This document shows positions 44,953 to 55,464 of a stretch of DNA of 64,000 bases, piece by piece; within the stretch, counting starts at the first letter, position 1, and each line of letters starts with the position of its first letter. The stretch comes from CAZOJJ01 sp964580105 (lineage in GTDB: Bacteria; Bacteroidota; Rhodothermia; Rhodothermales; Rubricoccaceae), in contig CAZOJJ010000002.1 in assembly GCA_964580105.1 (NCBI GenBank), forward strand, positions 62,001 through 126,000. The letters run 5' to 3'. The notes beneath the pieces are model-generated. The model did no database searches and was not told the DNA's origin. It saw only the letters and a list, made by a program, of their open reading frames with translations. The position numbers were made by a program, and so were the translations under genes.

Positions 44953-47307
44953 ATGCACCCGGCGCTCCGTGCGCTGTCCTTCCTCCTCGGCCTCACGGCG
45001 GCCGTCGGGCAGGCCCAGTCCGGCGCCCTCGCCGGGCGGGTGACGGACGCCGACGGGGCACCCCTGCCGGGCGCGAACGTGCAGGTCCTCGGCACCGCGC
45101 TCGGCGCCGCCACCGACGCCGACGGCCGCTTCGCCATCGAGGCCGTCCCGGCCGGGACGTACCGCCTCCGCGCCTCCAGCGTCGGGTACGCGCCGGCCGA
45201 GGCCGCGGTCACCGTCGTTCCCGGTCGCCGGGCCGAGGTCGGCTTCGTCCTCCTCGACGCGACCGTCGAGGCGGGCGCGGTCCTCGTCCGCGCCGCGCCG
45301 ACGGCGACGAAGTCGGACGCGCCCGTGCGGCTCATCCCGCAGGCCGTCGCCGTCGTCCCGGCCCCCGTCCTCGACGCGCAGGCCGCGGGCGACGTCAGCG
45401 AGGCCCTCCGCAACGTGTCGGGCGTGGCCGTCGCCGACCGTACGGAGCCTTTCGCGCGGTTCACGCTGCGCGGGTTCCCGGCCGACGGCACCGGCACGTT
45501 CCGGCGGAACGGCGTCGAGGTGGCGCACTACCACGACGGGCTCAACGCGAACGTCGAGCGCGTGGAGGTGCTGAAGGGGCCGGCGTCGGTGCTCTACGGC
45601 CGGATCGAGCCGGGCGGCGTGGTCAACCTCGTCACCAAGCGGCCTCTCGGCGAGCGCCGCGCCGAGGCCACGGCCGCGCTGGGCGCCTTCGGCGAGGCCC
45701 GCGCCGAGGCCGACCTCACCGGCCCGCTCGGGCCCGTCCGCTACCGCGTGATCTCGTCGGCCGAGCAGCGGGGGAGCTGGCGCGGCGGCGTCGAGGAGGA
45801 CGCCGTGTTCGTGTCGTCGGCGCTGGCGGGCGCGCCGTCCGCGCGCCTCGCGTGGCGCGTCGAGGGCGAGGTGGAGCGGGCGACGGCCGTCCTCGACCCC
45901 GGCCTCGCCCTCGCGGGTGCCACGATCCCGGACGACTTCGACGGCGCGCCGTTCTTCGGCGAGGCCGAGGCCGACTACGGCTGGCGGTCCGCCTTCGCCC
46001 TCGCCACCCTCGACGCCCAGCTCACCGAGGCCTGGTCGCTCCGCGCAACGGCCTCCGCCGGGCGCTACACCTACGACCGGGGCCGGATCGTGCTCGACAG
46101 CCTGCGTGCGGACGGCCTCGTGGCGCGCTCCTTCCGGCGCGAGGTCTCGCGCTACCGCTACCTCCAGAGCGAGACGGCGCTCTCGGGCGATCTCGCCACC
46201 GGCCCCGTCCGCCACCGCGTCGCCCTCGGGCTGGAGCTCAACCGCCTCGCCATCGACGTGACGGGGACGGCGCCGCTCCGGGAGGCCGAGGGCGCCGTCT
46301 CGTTCGCCGCCATCGCGCCCGTCTCGCTCGCCGATCCGCAGCCGACGGGCCTGCCGGGCGCGGACGACCAGGTGGAGTACCTGAGCGTGGACGGCTCGGG
46401 CATCAACGCCGGGCTCTACGCCCAGGAACGCGCGACGGTGCCCCTCGGCGGCGGCCGGCTGCACGCCGTCCTCGCCGGGCGCCTCTCCCGCGTCACCGTC
46501 GGGGCGACGTGGTTCGCGCTGGCGGAGACGCCGGACACCCCCGCCGGCGTCAACGAGCGCGACGTGGCGGTGACGGCGTTTACGCCCGGCGGCGGGCTGA
46601 TCTACGAGCCGGCCGAGGCGCTCGCCCTGTACGTCAGCGGCGGGCGTTCCTTCAACCCCGTCTTCCAGCAGGTCGACGCCGAGGGCCACCCGTTCGAGCC
46701 CACGCTCGGCGCGCAGGTCGAGGCCGGGGCGAAGGCGGACCTGCTCGGCGGCCGGCTCGCCGCGACACTCGCCGCCTACCGCCTCACGAAGCGGAACGCG
46801 ATCACGCGCGAGCCCGGCGGCTTCTACGTCCAGACCGGCGCGCAGCGCAGTCGGGGCGTCGAGGTGGACCTCCTCGGTACACCCACCGAGGCGGTCACGG
46901 TGGCGGCGAGCTACGCCTTCACCGACGCCGTCGTGATCGAGGATGCGCTGTACCCGGCGGGCGCGCGGCTACCGGGCGCGCCCCGCCACAGCGGCAGCGT
47001 CTGGGCGCGCTGGTCCGCCCGAGGCGGGGCGCTGGCCGGGCTGGACCTGAGCGGCGGCGTCTTCGCCGTCGGCCCGCGCTTCGGTTCGCTGGCGAACGAG
47101 GTCGAGGCACCGGGCTACGCGGTCGTGGACTTGGGTGCGGCGTACACGGTGAGGCCGGGGTTGCGCGTGCAGGCCGTCGTCACCAACGCGCTCGACGCGC
47201 GGTACGTCGTCAGCGCCGAGCGGCGGGGCGGGGAGGAGGCGCCGCTGGTCGTCGCGTGGCCGGGGGCGCCCCGGGGCTTCCGGCTCCGGGTGACGACGCG
47301 GCTCTGA
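44953..47307 (+). CDS. TonB-dependent siderophore-type receptor
   Basis: 784 residues with a signal peptide (to VGQAQ). A carboxypeptidase-regulatory domain (about 23-105; ALAGRVTDADGAPLPGANVQ) precedes the plug (about 115-260). The plug has NVSGVAVADR and VEVLKGPASVLYGRIEPGG, the pattern of FhuA/FepA-type siderophore receptors. A 22-strand barrel follows and ends GFRLRVTTRL. It imports an iron chelate, using TonB energy. No Fur-like box was recognised upstream. Confidence 0.92.
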   Translation: MHPALRALSFLLGLTAAVGQAQSGALAGRVTDADGAPLPGANVQVLGTALGAATDADGRFAIEAVPAGTYRLRASSVGYAPAEAAVTVVPGRRAEVGFVLLDATVEAGAVLVRAAPTATKSDAPVRLIPQAVAVVPAPVLDAQAAGDVSEALRNVSGVAVADRTEPFARFTLRGFPADGTGTFRRNGVEVAHYHDGLNANVERVEVLKGPASVLYGRIEPGGVVNLVTKRPLGERRAEATAALGAFGEARAEADLTGPLGPVRYRVISSAEQRGSWRGGVEEDAVFVSSALAGAPSARLAWRVEGEVERATAVLDPGLALAGATIPDDFDGAPFFGEAEADYGWRSAFALATLDAQLTEAWSLRATASAGRYTYDRGRIVLDSLRADGLVARSFRREVSRYRYLQSETALSGDLATGPVRHRVALGLELNRLAIDVTGTAPLREAEGAVSFAAIAPVSLADPQPTGLPGADDQVEYLSVDGSGINAGLYAQERATVPLGGGRLHAVLAGRLSRVTVGATWFALAETPDTPAGVNERDVAVTAFTPGGGLIYEPAEALALYVSGGRSFNPVFQQVDAEGHPFEPTLGAQVEAGAKADLLGGRLAATLAAYRLTKRNAITREPGGFYVQTGAQRSRGVEVDLLGTPTEAVTVAASYAFTDAVVIEDALYPAGARLPGAPRHSGSVWARWSARGGALAGLDLSGGVFAVGPRFGSLANEVEAPGYAVVDLGAAYTVRPGLRVQAVVTNALDARYVVSAERRGGEEAPLVVAWPGAPRGFRLRVTTRL

Positions 47308-47312
47308 GCAGA

Positions 47313-47756
47313 TTACGCCGCCGTGAGGTCGGCCAGGCGGAGGCCCTCCATCTGAATGCGTTGCGCCAGCTCGGCGAGGGACGTCCGCTCGAACATCGCG
47401 CGGACGCGCTCGCGGGCCGGCGCCCACCCGGCGTGGAGCGGGCACGGGCGCTGGACGCCGCAGCCCGGCAGGCCGAGCACGCATTCCTCGAAGACCGCCG
47501 GGCCGTCGAGGAGCAGGACGATCTCGCTCAGCTTGATCCGCTCGGCCGGGCGCGCGAGGCGGACCCCGCCGTGCGGCCCGCGCGTGGAGTCGAGCAGCCC
47601 GCCCTGAATGAGCACCTGGGCGATCTTGGCGAGGAAGTGGTACGGGATGCCCAGCGCCGTGCTCACCTCGCGGATCGGGACGTAGCCGGCCGCTGTGGTC
47701 GTGGCCAGGTGCAGGGCGGCGCGGAGGCCGTACTCGCAGCTTTTCGAGAGGAGCAT
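47313..47756 (-). CDS. Rrf2-family Fe-S regulator
   Basis: 147 residues. Start MLLSKSCEYGLRAALHLA is the Rrf2 helix; IREVSTALGIPYHFLAKIAQ and LLDSTRGPHGGVRLA complete the winged helix. Three cysteines in ECVLGLPGCGVQRPCPLH (C-x6-C-x5-C) could hold an iron-sulfur cluster, as in IscR or NsrR, whose spacings differ slightly. It probably senses iron, redox state or nitric oxide. Confidence 0.9.
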   Translation of the reverse strand: MLLSKSCEYGLRAALHLATTTAAGYVPIREVSTALGIPYHFLAKIAQVLIQGGLLDSTRGPHGGVRLARPAERIKLSEIVLLLDGPAVFEECVLGLPGCGVQRPCPLHAGWAPARERVRAMFERTSLAELAQRIQMEGLRLADLTAA

Positions 47757-47800
47757 AGCGGGGAGGCAAGGCTCCGTGCAGACGCGGGCTGGGAGGATTG

Positions 47801-47824
47801 ATTAAGGAGGGGCCACTCCTAAAT
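47801..47824 (-). promoter_or_regulatory. Candidate operator of the Rrf2 regulator
   Basis: A 24-base dyad ATTAAGGAGGGG/CCACTCCTAAAT, symmetric at 10 of 12 positions, 45 bases before the ATG. Such dyads are typical of Rrf2 autoregulation. Confidence 0.5.
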
Positions 47825-47948
47825 CCGCTTCGGGTTCCCGTACCCGCTTCGCCGGAGATCGGGCTCGGTGTGGGGCTGCCGCTGGCCCACCCACGCGGCA
47901 CCGGTTCATCCGCAAGGACTTTTGACCCGGCTCCGGCACGAACCGCCG

Positions 47949-47956
47949 TACTTTAG
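47949..47956 (+). promoter_or_regulatory. Candidate -7 element of tRNA-Ser(UGA)
   Basis: TACTTTAG, one base off TAnnTTTG, ten bases before the tRNA. A TTTTG lies 24 bases upstream and may be the -33 element. Confidence 0.45.
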
Positions 47957-47965
47957 CGCCCTCTC

Positions 47966-48050
47966 GGAGGGGTGGCAGAGTGGTCGAATGCGGCGGTCTT
48001 GAAAACCGCTGTGCCGCGAGGCACCGGGGGTTCGAATCCCTCCCCCTCCG
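47966..48050 (+). tRNA. tRNA-Ser (UGA anticodon)
   Basis: 85 bases with a long variable arm. Acceptor stem GGAGGGG / CCCCTCC; anticodon stem GCGGT-ACCGC with loop CTTGAAA, so TGA; T-loop GTTCGAATC. CCA is not encoded. Confidence 0.95.
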
Positions 48051-48104
48051 CCGATCCGGCGTCAACCCCTCGTACGCTCATCGAGGGAGCGGGGCCGGCG
48101 GAAC

Positions 48105-48947
48105 TCACGGTCTCGCCGTTCGCGGGATGGTCTGGACGTCGCCGACGAGGAACGATGGGCCGATGGGAAGGAAGGCGAAGAGCAACCGGGGCGGCTCGCC
48201 CGGCCCCTCGAACGTGACGCGGAGGGCGTGCCACCACCCCTCCTTGTCCATCAGCGACTCGTATCCGACGACGGTGTGCCCTTCGGCCACGGCGAGCAGC
48301 GCCCGGAGGCTCTCGAGGAGGCCGGCGACATAGCGGCGCTCGGCCTCGTCGGAAGGGTCGGCCGGCGCTTTCCAGGCCCGCTCCGCGTCCCGCCCGCGCG
48401 CGACGACGAGAGGGGCGAACGTCTCCGGGGTGGTGCTCTCGTCCCGAGCCGCGTCGAGGAGGGCCTCGAAGGTGGCCACGAGGGTCGGCGGCGGTGCCGC
48501 ACCCTCGGCGGCGTCGGTCTTCACGTCGGCGAGGCGGTGGATGCCGTTGAGGTCGGCGAAGACGAGGAGGACGAAGGTGGCGTTCGGCAGGTCCTCGAAC
48601 AGGAGGTGGTGGATGTCTCCATGCGGGCTCTCCGAGACGGCGTAGTGCGGGTGGAGGGCCGCCGCCGTGCTGCCCTCGTCGAAGAGGTGCCGGAGGCGCG
48701 CGAGCTTCCACTCGGCCAGGACACGGTGGAGGGCGAGGGTCCCGTCGCACGGGACGGTCGCCGGGCCCTCCTGCGCAGTTGGGGGGCAGGCCACGAGGGG
48801 CAGCGCCGCCTCGATGTCGCCCAGGTGGGCGAGCGTGGTGAGGAACTCGAACGTAGTGGCGACTTCTTCCTCGTCGCGTACTGCCTGGGCGTGGGCGGGG
48901 ACGACGAGGCTTGCGGCGAGCACGAGCGAGAAAAAGAGTACGCGCAT
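48105..48947 (-). CDS. Exported protein of unknown function
   Basis: 280 residues with a signal peptide (MRVLFFSLVLAASLVVPAHA). No family recognised. A conserved-looking core reads LAHLGDIEAALPLVACPP, LRHLFDEGSTAAALHPHYAV and VVGYESLMDKEGWWHALRVT. The start at 48947 places the signal peptide at the N-terminus. Confidence 0.65.
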   Translation of the reverse strand: MRVLFFSLVLAASLVVPAHAQAVRDEEEVATTFEFLTTLAHLGDIEAALPLVACPPTAQEGPATVPCDGTLALHRVLAEWKLARLRHLFDEGSTAAALHPHYAVSESPHGDIHHLLFEDLPNATFVLLVFADLNGIHRLADVKTDAAEGAAPPPTLVATFEALLDAARDESTTPETFAPLVVARGRDAERAWKAPADPSDEAERRYVAGLLESLRALLAVAEGHTVVGYESLMDKEGWWHALRVTFEGPGEPPRLLFAFLPIGPSFLVGDVQTIPRTARP

Positions 48948-49199
48948 GAGGGATCCGGGGGCTTCGGGCCGCCGAAGATAGGCCCGTAGGGCAGGGGGGC
49001 GGGAGGTCATTCTGCGGCCTCTCCGGATCGGAGGTCGAACCGGAAGAGCCGCTCTGCCGCAGGAGCGGGTTTCCGGGAAGCCATCAAGCCAACGGTGCCG
49101 CGCTGTAACAACGACGGAGCGTGCCCGTCAAAGGGCACCGTCCCCCCGGACCCGACGGGGCTCGCCGCTGAGCCCGCTCACCCCTGTCTTCTCGGATTC

Positions 49200-50669
49200 A
49201 TGCCGCGATCGTTCCGCGTTCTTGCCGTCCTGTGTCTCGCCGGGATCACGCCGGCGCTGCCCGCCGCCGCCCAGCGGGTCATCACCTTCGACGAGGCCAT
49301 TCGGCTCGGCCTCGATCAGAGCCCCGACCTCCGCGACGCCCGCCTCGGCGACGAGGCCGCCTCGCTCAACGTGGCCTCGGCGCGGGCCGACGTGCTCCCG
49401 CTCCCGTTCGTGAGCGCCTCCGTCACGCCATCGCAGCGCTACGGCCTCGCCTTCGACCAGACGACGGGGCAGCTGACCTCCCAGACGAGCGAGTCGGTCA
49501 ACCTCGGCCTCAACGCGACCGTGGACCTCTTCGACGGCTTCCGCGACCGGCGGCTCCTCGACCAGGCCCGCCTGCAGCGCCAGGCCGCGACGTTCTCGCT
49601 GGAGCGGACGCGCCAGCAGGTCGTCTTCGACGTGGCGAGCCGGTTCCTCCAGGTTCTCCTCGACGGCGAGATCGTCCGCATCCGCGAGGAGAACCTGGAG
49701 GCGCAGCGGCAGCTGCTCGACCAGATCGACGCGCTCGTCGAGGAGGGCGTGCGCGCCCGCGCCGACCTCTTCAGCCAGCAGGCCGCCGTGGCCCAGGCCG
49801 AGCTGGCGCTGCTCCAGGCCCAGCAGGCCGTGGACCTCGCCACGACCCAGCTCGTCGAGGTCCTCCAGCTCGATCCCTTCGGGGACTACGTCTTCGCCGC
49901 GCCGCCGGTGGACCCCGCCCGCCTGGAGGAGGAGCCCGTCTCGCTCGATGCGTTGCTGCGGGCAGCCTACGACCGCCGGCCCGACCTCCGCGCGCAGGAG
50001 CAGCAGATCGAGGCGGCCCGCGCCGGCGTCGGCGTGGCGCGCAGCGGGCGTCTCCCGACGGTGAGCCTCTCGGGCGGCATCGGCACCGGCTACTCCAGCC
50101 TCCAGCAGCAACTCGTCAGCGGCGGGGAGACGATCTTCCTGCCCGTCACGACGGCCTCCGGCGAGCCCATCCTCGTGGACGGCCAGCCGTTCTCGTTTCC
50201 CTCGCAGACGGATCCCGTTCTGGAGACGACCCCGATCTTCAACCAGTTCGCCGACAACCGGGGCGGCAGCATCGGCCTGTCGATCTCCATTCCGATCTTC
50301 GACCGGTTCCAGACGCGCCGCCAGGTGCAGCAGGCCGAGATCGAGGTGCGCCGCGCCGAGATCCAGGAGGACCGCCTCCGCCAGCGCATCGCCACCGAAG
50401 TGCGCCAGGCCGTGATTGACTACCGCAACGCCGCCAAGCAACTCGACGTGACCGAAGCGCAGGTGGCCGCCGCCGAGGCGGCCGTGCAGGCGGAGCAGGA
50501 CCGGTTCGAGCTCGGCGCCGGCACGCTCGTCGCGCTGGAGCAGGCGCGGGCGCGGCTCGTCGAGGCCGAGGCGGCCCGCGCCCAGGCCACCTACGAGCTG
50601 CTCTTCCGGCGCGCCCTGATCGACCTCGCGCAGGGCACGCTCGACCCGGCCTTCGACCTCTTCGAGTAA
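49200..50669 (+). CDS. TolC-family outer-membrane efflux protein
   Basis: 489 residues. Signal peptide (to LPAAAQ). The TolC fold shows as two helical-barrel repeats: DEAIRLGLDQSPDLRDARLG near the start, and ERTRQQVVFDVASRFLQVL, LALLQAQQAVDLATTQLVEV; second half LDALLRAAYDRRPDLRAQEQ, YRNAAKQLDVTEAQVAAAEA. It forms the outer-membrane channel for the adaptor and ABC ATPase downstream. Confidence 0.93.
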   Translation: MPRSFRVLAVLCLAGITPALPAAAQRVITFDEAIRLGLDQSPDLRDARLGDEAASLNVASARADVLPLPFVSASVTPSQRYGLAFDQTTGQLTSQTSESVNLGLNATVDLFDGFRDRRLLDQARLQRQAATFSLERTRQQVVFDVASRFLQVLLDGEIVRIREENLEAQRQLLDQIDALVEEGVRARADLFSQQAAVAQAELALLQAQQAVDLATTQLVEVLQLDPFGDYVFAAPPVDPARLEEEPVSLDALLRAAYDRRPDLRAQEQQIEAARAGVGVARSGRLPTVSLSGGIGTGYSSLQQQLVSGGETIFLPVTTASGEPILVDGQPFSFPSQTDPVLETTPIFNQFADNRGGSIGLSISIPIFDRFQTRRQVQQAEIEVRRAEIQEDRLRQRIATEVRQAVIDYRNAAKQLDVTEAQVAAAEAAVQAEQDRFELGAGTLVALEQARARLVEAEAARAQATYELLFRRALIDLAQGTLDPAFDLFE

Positions 50670-50670
50670 T

Positions 50671-50871
50671 CCGTCCGAGTATTCCGTCCGAGTATTCCGT
50701 CCGAGTATTCCGTCCGAGTANNNNNNNNNNNNNNNNNNNNNNNNNNNNNNNNNNNNNNNNNNNNNNNNNNNNNNNNNNNNNNNNNNNNNNNNNNNNNNNN
50801 NNNNNNNNNNNNNNNNNNNNTCCGTCCGAGTATTCCGTCCGAGTATTCCGTCCGAGTATTCCGTCCGAGTA
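50671..50871. repeat. 13-bp tandem repeat with assembly gap
   Basis: The unit GAGTATTCCGTCC repeats on both sides of a 100-N gap (50721-50820) in the TolC-adaptor intergenic space. The copy number is unknown. Confidence 0.88.
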
Positions 50872-50917
50872 CGCCGTTTCGCGTACACCGTCTCTCACCC
50901 ACTCAGCCCGTTGCCCC

Positions 50918-52327
50918 ATGGCCAAGTCGCGCGCAGAAGCGCCCGCGTCGAACCCGACCAAGAAGATCCTGCTCGTCCTCGGTGGCCTCGTCGGCCTGAT
51001 CGTCCTCATCGCCCTCGTCTCGAAGGCGCTGGGTGGCAAGGAGGAGGGCGTCGAGGTGGAGACGGCCCAGGCCCAGGTGCGCTCCATCACGCAGACCGTG
51101 ACGGCCTCGGGCCAGGTGCGCCCCGAGGTCGAGGTCGCCATCTCGTCCGACGTCTCCGGCGAGATCGTCTTCCTCGGCGTCGAGGAGGGGGACTACGTCG
51201 AGCGCGGGCAGCTGCTCGTCCGCGTCCAGCCGGACTTCTACGTGGCGCAGCGGGAGCAGGCCGAGGCCGGCGTGCTCAGCGCCCGCGCCGAGGCCGCCCG
51301 CGCCGAGGCCGACATCGAGCGGGCGCGCGTGGAGCAGCGCCGCGCGCAGGCCGAGCTCGAGCGCGTCCGCGCGCTCGTCGAGCGCGGGGCCGTCGGCCGG
51401 GCCGAGCTGGAGGCGGCGCAGGCCGCCGCCGAGAACGCCGACGCGGCCGTGACCATCGCCCAGGCCAACGCCCGCGCGGCCGAGTACCGCGTCCAGAGCG
51501 CGCGCGCGAGCGCCCAGCAGGCCGGCCAGCAGCTGGCCCGGACGAGCATCTACGCGCCCATGAGCGGGACGGTCAGCCAGCTCAACGTCGAGCTCGGCGA
51601 GCGCGTCGTCGGGACGGCCCAGATGAGCGGCACCGAGATCATGCGGATCGCCGAGCTCGACCGGATGCAGCTCGAGGTGGACGTGAACGAGAACGACGTC
51701 GTCAACATCGAACTGGCCGACTCCGCCCGCATCGAGATCGACGCGTACCCCGACCGGCCGCTACGCGGGTCGGTCACGCAGATCGCCAACTCCGCCCGCG
51801 TCTCCGGCCTCGGCACGCAGGACCAGGTGACCAACTTCCCCGTCGAGGTCAAGATCCTCGCCGCCAGCGACGTGGACGAGGGCGCGACCCAGGCCGCCGT
51901 GCTGGCCGACGAGGAGCGCCCGGCGCCCGAGCGCGGCCCCGTCCTCCGCCCCGGCATGAGCGGGACGGTGGACATCTACACCCGCACCGTGCCCAACGCC
52001 GTCGTCGTGCCCATCCAGGCCGTCACCGTCCGCGATTTCAACGAGATCCGCCGCCGCCAGGCGCGCGAGCAGGGAGGCGAGGACGCCGACTCGCTCGCCG
52101 CCGCCGTCCCGGAGGAGGAAGACCTCCGCCGCGTCGTGTTCGTCGTCGAGGAGGGCAAGGCCGTCATGCGCGAGGTCGAGACCGGCATCCAGGACGAGAC
52201 GCACATCGAGATCATCCGGGGCGTCGGTGCCGGCGATACCGTCGTGACCGGGCCGTTCCGCCTCCTCCGCACCGAACTCAACGATGGCGACGTCGTGCGG
52301 ACCCGCGACGGCGCGCCCGGTCGGTGA
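50918..52327 (+). CDS. Efflux periplasmic adaptor (HlyD/MacA-like)
   Basis: 469 residues. An N-terminal transmembrane helix (about 17-38), then the lipoyl/barrel-sandwich half (SGEIVFLGVEEGDYVERGQL), a long coiled-coil hairpin (about 110-205, EQAEAGVLSARAEAARAEAD), the second half (ARTSIYAPMSGTVSQLNVEL) and a beta-barrel domain. It bridges the inner-membrane transporter and the TolC channel. The following ABC ATPase suggests a MacAB-type pump, so the cargo may be an antibiotic, heme or lipoprotein. Confidence 0.9.
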   Translation: MAKSRAEAPASNPTKKILLVLGGLVGLIVLIALVSKALGGKEEGVEVETAQAQVRSITQTVTASGQVRPEVEVAISSDVSGEIVFLGVEEGDYVERGQLLVRVQPDFYVAQREQAEAGVLSARAEAARAEADIERARVEQRRAQAELERVRALVERGAVGRAELEAAQAAAENADAAVTIAQANARAAEYRVQSARASAQQAGQQLARTSIYAPMSGTVSQLNVELGERVVGTAQMSGTEIMRIAELDRMQLEVDVNENDVVNIELADSARIEIDAYPDRPLRGSVTQIANSARVSGLGTQDQVTNFPVEVKILAASDVDEGATQAAVLADEERPAPERGPVLRPGMSGTVDIYTRTVPNAVVVPIQAVTVRDFNEIRRRQAREQGGEDADSLAAAVPEEEDLRRVVFVVEEGKAVMREVETGIQDETHIEIIRGVGAGDTVVTGPFRLLRTELNDGDVVRTRDGAPGR

Positions 52328-52369
52328 GAAATCGGAGGACAGAAAGCCCTACGGAATCAGCAGACGCGC

Positions 52370-53173
<804 letters not shown>

Positions 53174-53370
53174 ACCCGTCGCCGGGCGGCGTACAGGAAG
53201 GCGGGGTGGAGGCCGGATGAAGCGACGGTGCATCCGCGCCGACGGCCCGCGATCCGCGAAACCGACGGCCGATACCGTCGTGGACCGGCCCGCCTGCCAG
53301 GACGACCTCGCCGGGGGCGACCGGCCTTCTCCACACGGCCGCTCGTCCCCGTTTGCTATCCCGCCCGCTC

Positions 53371-54018
53371 GTGCCCGCCTTCCTCGACGCGCTCGTCGCC
53401 GCGTTCCTGCCGCTGTTCGTGGCGATCAACATCCCCGGCATCCTCCCGCTCTACATCGGGATGACCGAGACGCTGGACCGGCGCTCCCGCCAGTCGCTCC
53501 TCGTGCGGGCGCTCACGGCGGCCTTCGTCCTCGCCGTGCTCATGCTCTTCGCAGGGGAGGTGATCTTCCGGACCCTCGGCATTACCGTCAACGACCTTCG
53601 TGTGGGCGGCGGACTGATTCTGCTCACCATCGCCATCACGGACCTCGCCTTCGGCGACCTCAAGAAGCGGCGCGGCGGGAAGGACCTGAAACGAAGCCAG
53701 CAGGCGATGGCCGAGAGCGAGGGGGACGGCGGCGAGCCGGAGCTCTCGGTCGTGCCCCTGGGCATCCCGCTCATCATCGGGCCCGGCGCCATCACGACGA
53801 TCCTCATCGCCGAGGGACAGTACGGCTACCCGCCCACGCTCCTGAGCATCGTCCTCAACATGCTGCTCGTGTTCGTGGTGTTTACGTTCGGCCCGGCGCT
53901 GATGCGCTTCGCCGGGCCGAGCACGTCGAAGGCCGTCGCGAAGGTGGCGAGTCTGTTCCTCGCCGCCATCGCCGTGGCGATGATCCGCGCCGGCATCACC
54001 GGCATACTGGCCGGTTGA
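53371..54018 (+). CDS. MarC-family integral membrane protein, second copy
   Basis: 215 residues from GTG 53371. Six transmembrane segments; family start LVAAFLPLFVAINIPGILPL and second motif VPLGIPLIIGPGAITTILIA. The loop between halves is longer and basic (about residues 100-115, GDLKKRRGGKDLKRSQQ). Related to the protein at 25369-25953 but with a different signature; substrate unknown. Confidence 0.85.
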   Translation: MPAFLDALVAAFLPLFVAINIPGILPLYIGMTETLDRRSRQSLLVRALTAAFVLAVLMLFAGEVIFRTLGITVNDLRVGGGLILLTIAITDLAFGDLKKRRGGKDLKRSQQAMAESEGDGGEPELSVVPLGIPLIIGPGAITTILIAEGQYGYPPTLLSIVLNMLLVFVVFTFGPALMRFAGPSTSKAVAKVASLFLAAIAVAMIRAGITGILAG

Positions 54019-54091
54019 AGGAGGCACGGGGAAGTGGGAAGTTAGAAGCGCCTGCGCGGCGTCCTTCCTCCCTCCACACCCCTTCCTGCCC

Positions 54092-54682
54092 GTGTACCCT
54101 TCCGTCGAAGTCCGCTGGTTCTTCCCGGGTGAGGCGCCGCCGGAGGCCCACGCCTGGTTCGACGCGCTGGGCGCGCCGGTGGGCCTCGAAACGCGGACGG
54201 ACCGCTACCTCGTCCCGGCCTCGGCCGACGCGCCGGGCGTCAAGCTCCGCGAAGGTCGTCTCGAAGTGAAGGCGCCGACCGCCGGGCCGGCGCCGGTGCG
54301 GCTGCGTCCCGGTGTGGAGGGGTGGCTGGAGGCGTTCCGCAAGTGGAGCTTCCCGCTCGGGCCGGACGCCGAGGCGCCCGAGGCGGGCTGGGTGGACGTG
54401 GCGAAGGCGCGCCGCCTCCGCCGCTTCCTCGTGACCGACAAAGGGCTGCGTCCGGTGCCGCCCCGGACGCCGGGTACCGGATGCGACGTCGAACTCGGCA
54501 CCGTCCGCCTCGGTGCCGGCGTGGGGTGGACCGTCTGCCTCGAAGCCTCGGGGCCGACCGACGAGGCGCGCCGGGCCGCCCTGCTGCGGGTGGCCGCCGA
54601 GGTCTTCGCCGGGGACGCTCCCATGCTGGACGCCGCCCACAGCGAGGGCTACGTCGGCTGGCTGGCGCGGGAGGCCGGGTAG
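54092..54682 (+). CDS. Conserved protein, possibly CYTH-like
   Basis: 196 residues, GTG start. Strands rich in charged residues, for example PSVEVRWFFPGEAPP, TRTDRYLVPASADAPGVKLR and EGRLEVKAPTA, recall CYTH (triphosphate tunnel) proteins, with KLR and EVK in the right pattern. The ExExK signature is not complete, so this is only a weak resemblance. It follows a heptamer-type repeat at 54030-54048. Confidence 0.45.
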   Translation: MYPSVEVRWFFPGEAPPEAHAWFDALGAPVGLETRTDRYLVPASADAPGVKLREGRLEVKAPTAGPAPVRLRPGVEGWLEAFRKWSFPLGPDAEAPEAGWVDVAKARRLRRFLVTDKGLRPVPPRTPGTGCDVELGTVRLGAGVGWTVCLEASGPTDEARRAALLRVAAEVFAGDAPMLDAAHSEGYVGWLAREAG

Positions 54683-54702
54683 CCGGTCGGGAAAGCGGAC
54701 GG

Positions 54703-55425
54703 TTAGAGGAGGTTGTGGAAGACCTTCTGGACGTCCTCGTCCTGCTCCAGCTTGTCCACCAGCTTCAGCACCTCCTCGGCCTGCGCCTCGGGGAGCTCGA
54801 CCGCCGCCGCCGGGATCCACTCGACCTCGGCGCTGACGGGGGTGATGCCGCGGTCTTCGAGCGCCTTCTGCATCGCACCGAACTCGGCGAAGGCGCAGCG
54901 CGCCACGAGCGTCGGCTCGCCCTTCTCGCCCGTGCCCTCGCCCATCTCCTCCAGGCCGTGGTCGATCAGGTCCAGCTCCAACGCGTCCTGGTCGATCCCC
55001 TCCGGGTGGAGCGTGAAGACGCCCATCTTCTGGAACTGGAAGGCCACGCTCCCGCTCGTGCCGAGGTTGCCGCCGCCCCGGTTGAGCGCCGCGCGGATGT
55101 TGGCGACGGTGCGCGTGGGGTTGTCGGTGGCGGCCTCGATGAGGATGGGGACGCCGTGGGGGCCGTAGGCCTCGTAGAGGATTTCCTCGTAGTCCGCCAG
55201 GTCGCGGCCCTGGGCGCGCTTGATGGCGGCCTCGACCTTGTCCTTGGGCATGTTGACGCTCTTCGCGTTCTGGAGCACGCGGCGGAGCGCCGGGTTGTTG
55301 GCCGGGTCCGGCCCACCCGCCCGCACGGCGATGACGATGTCCTTGCCGATGCGCGCGAACTGCTTGGCCATCCGGTCCCAGCGGGCGAACATGGTGGCCT
55401 TGCGGGTCTCGAAGATGCGTCCCAT
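54703..55425 (-). CDS. yebC: YebC/PmpR-family regulatory protein
   Basis: 239 residues, near the normal ~245. The Bacteroidota version starts MGRIFETRKATMFARWDRMA; later motifs are NPALRRVLQNAKSVNMPKDK, EAYGPHGVPILIEAATDNPT and FQKMGVFTLHP. Family members act in transcription control or in helping ribosomes through polyproline stretches. The start at 55425 has the conserved N-terminus. Confidence 0.93.
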   Translation of the reverse strand: MGRIFETRKATMFARWDRMAKQFARIGKDIVIAVRAGGPDPANNPALRRVLQNAKSVNMPKDKVEAAIKRAQGRDLADYEEILYEAYGPHGVPILIEAATDNPTRTVANIRAALNRGGGNLGTSGSVAFQFQKMGVFTLHPEGIDQDALELDLIDHGLEEMGEGTGEKGEPTLVARCAFAEFGAMQKALEDRGITPVSAEVEWIPAAAVELPEAQAEEVLKLVDKLEQDEDVQKVFHNLL

Positions 55426-55464
55426 GGGCGTAGGCAATGGCTCTATGGAGAAGCTACCCGTTCC

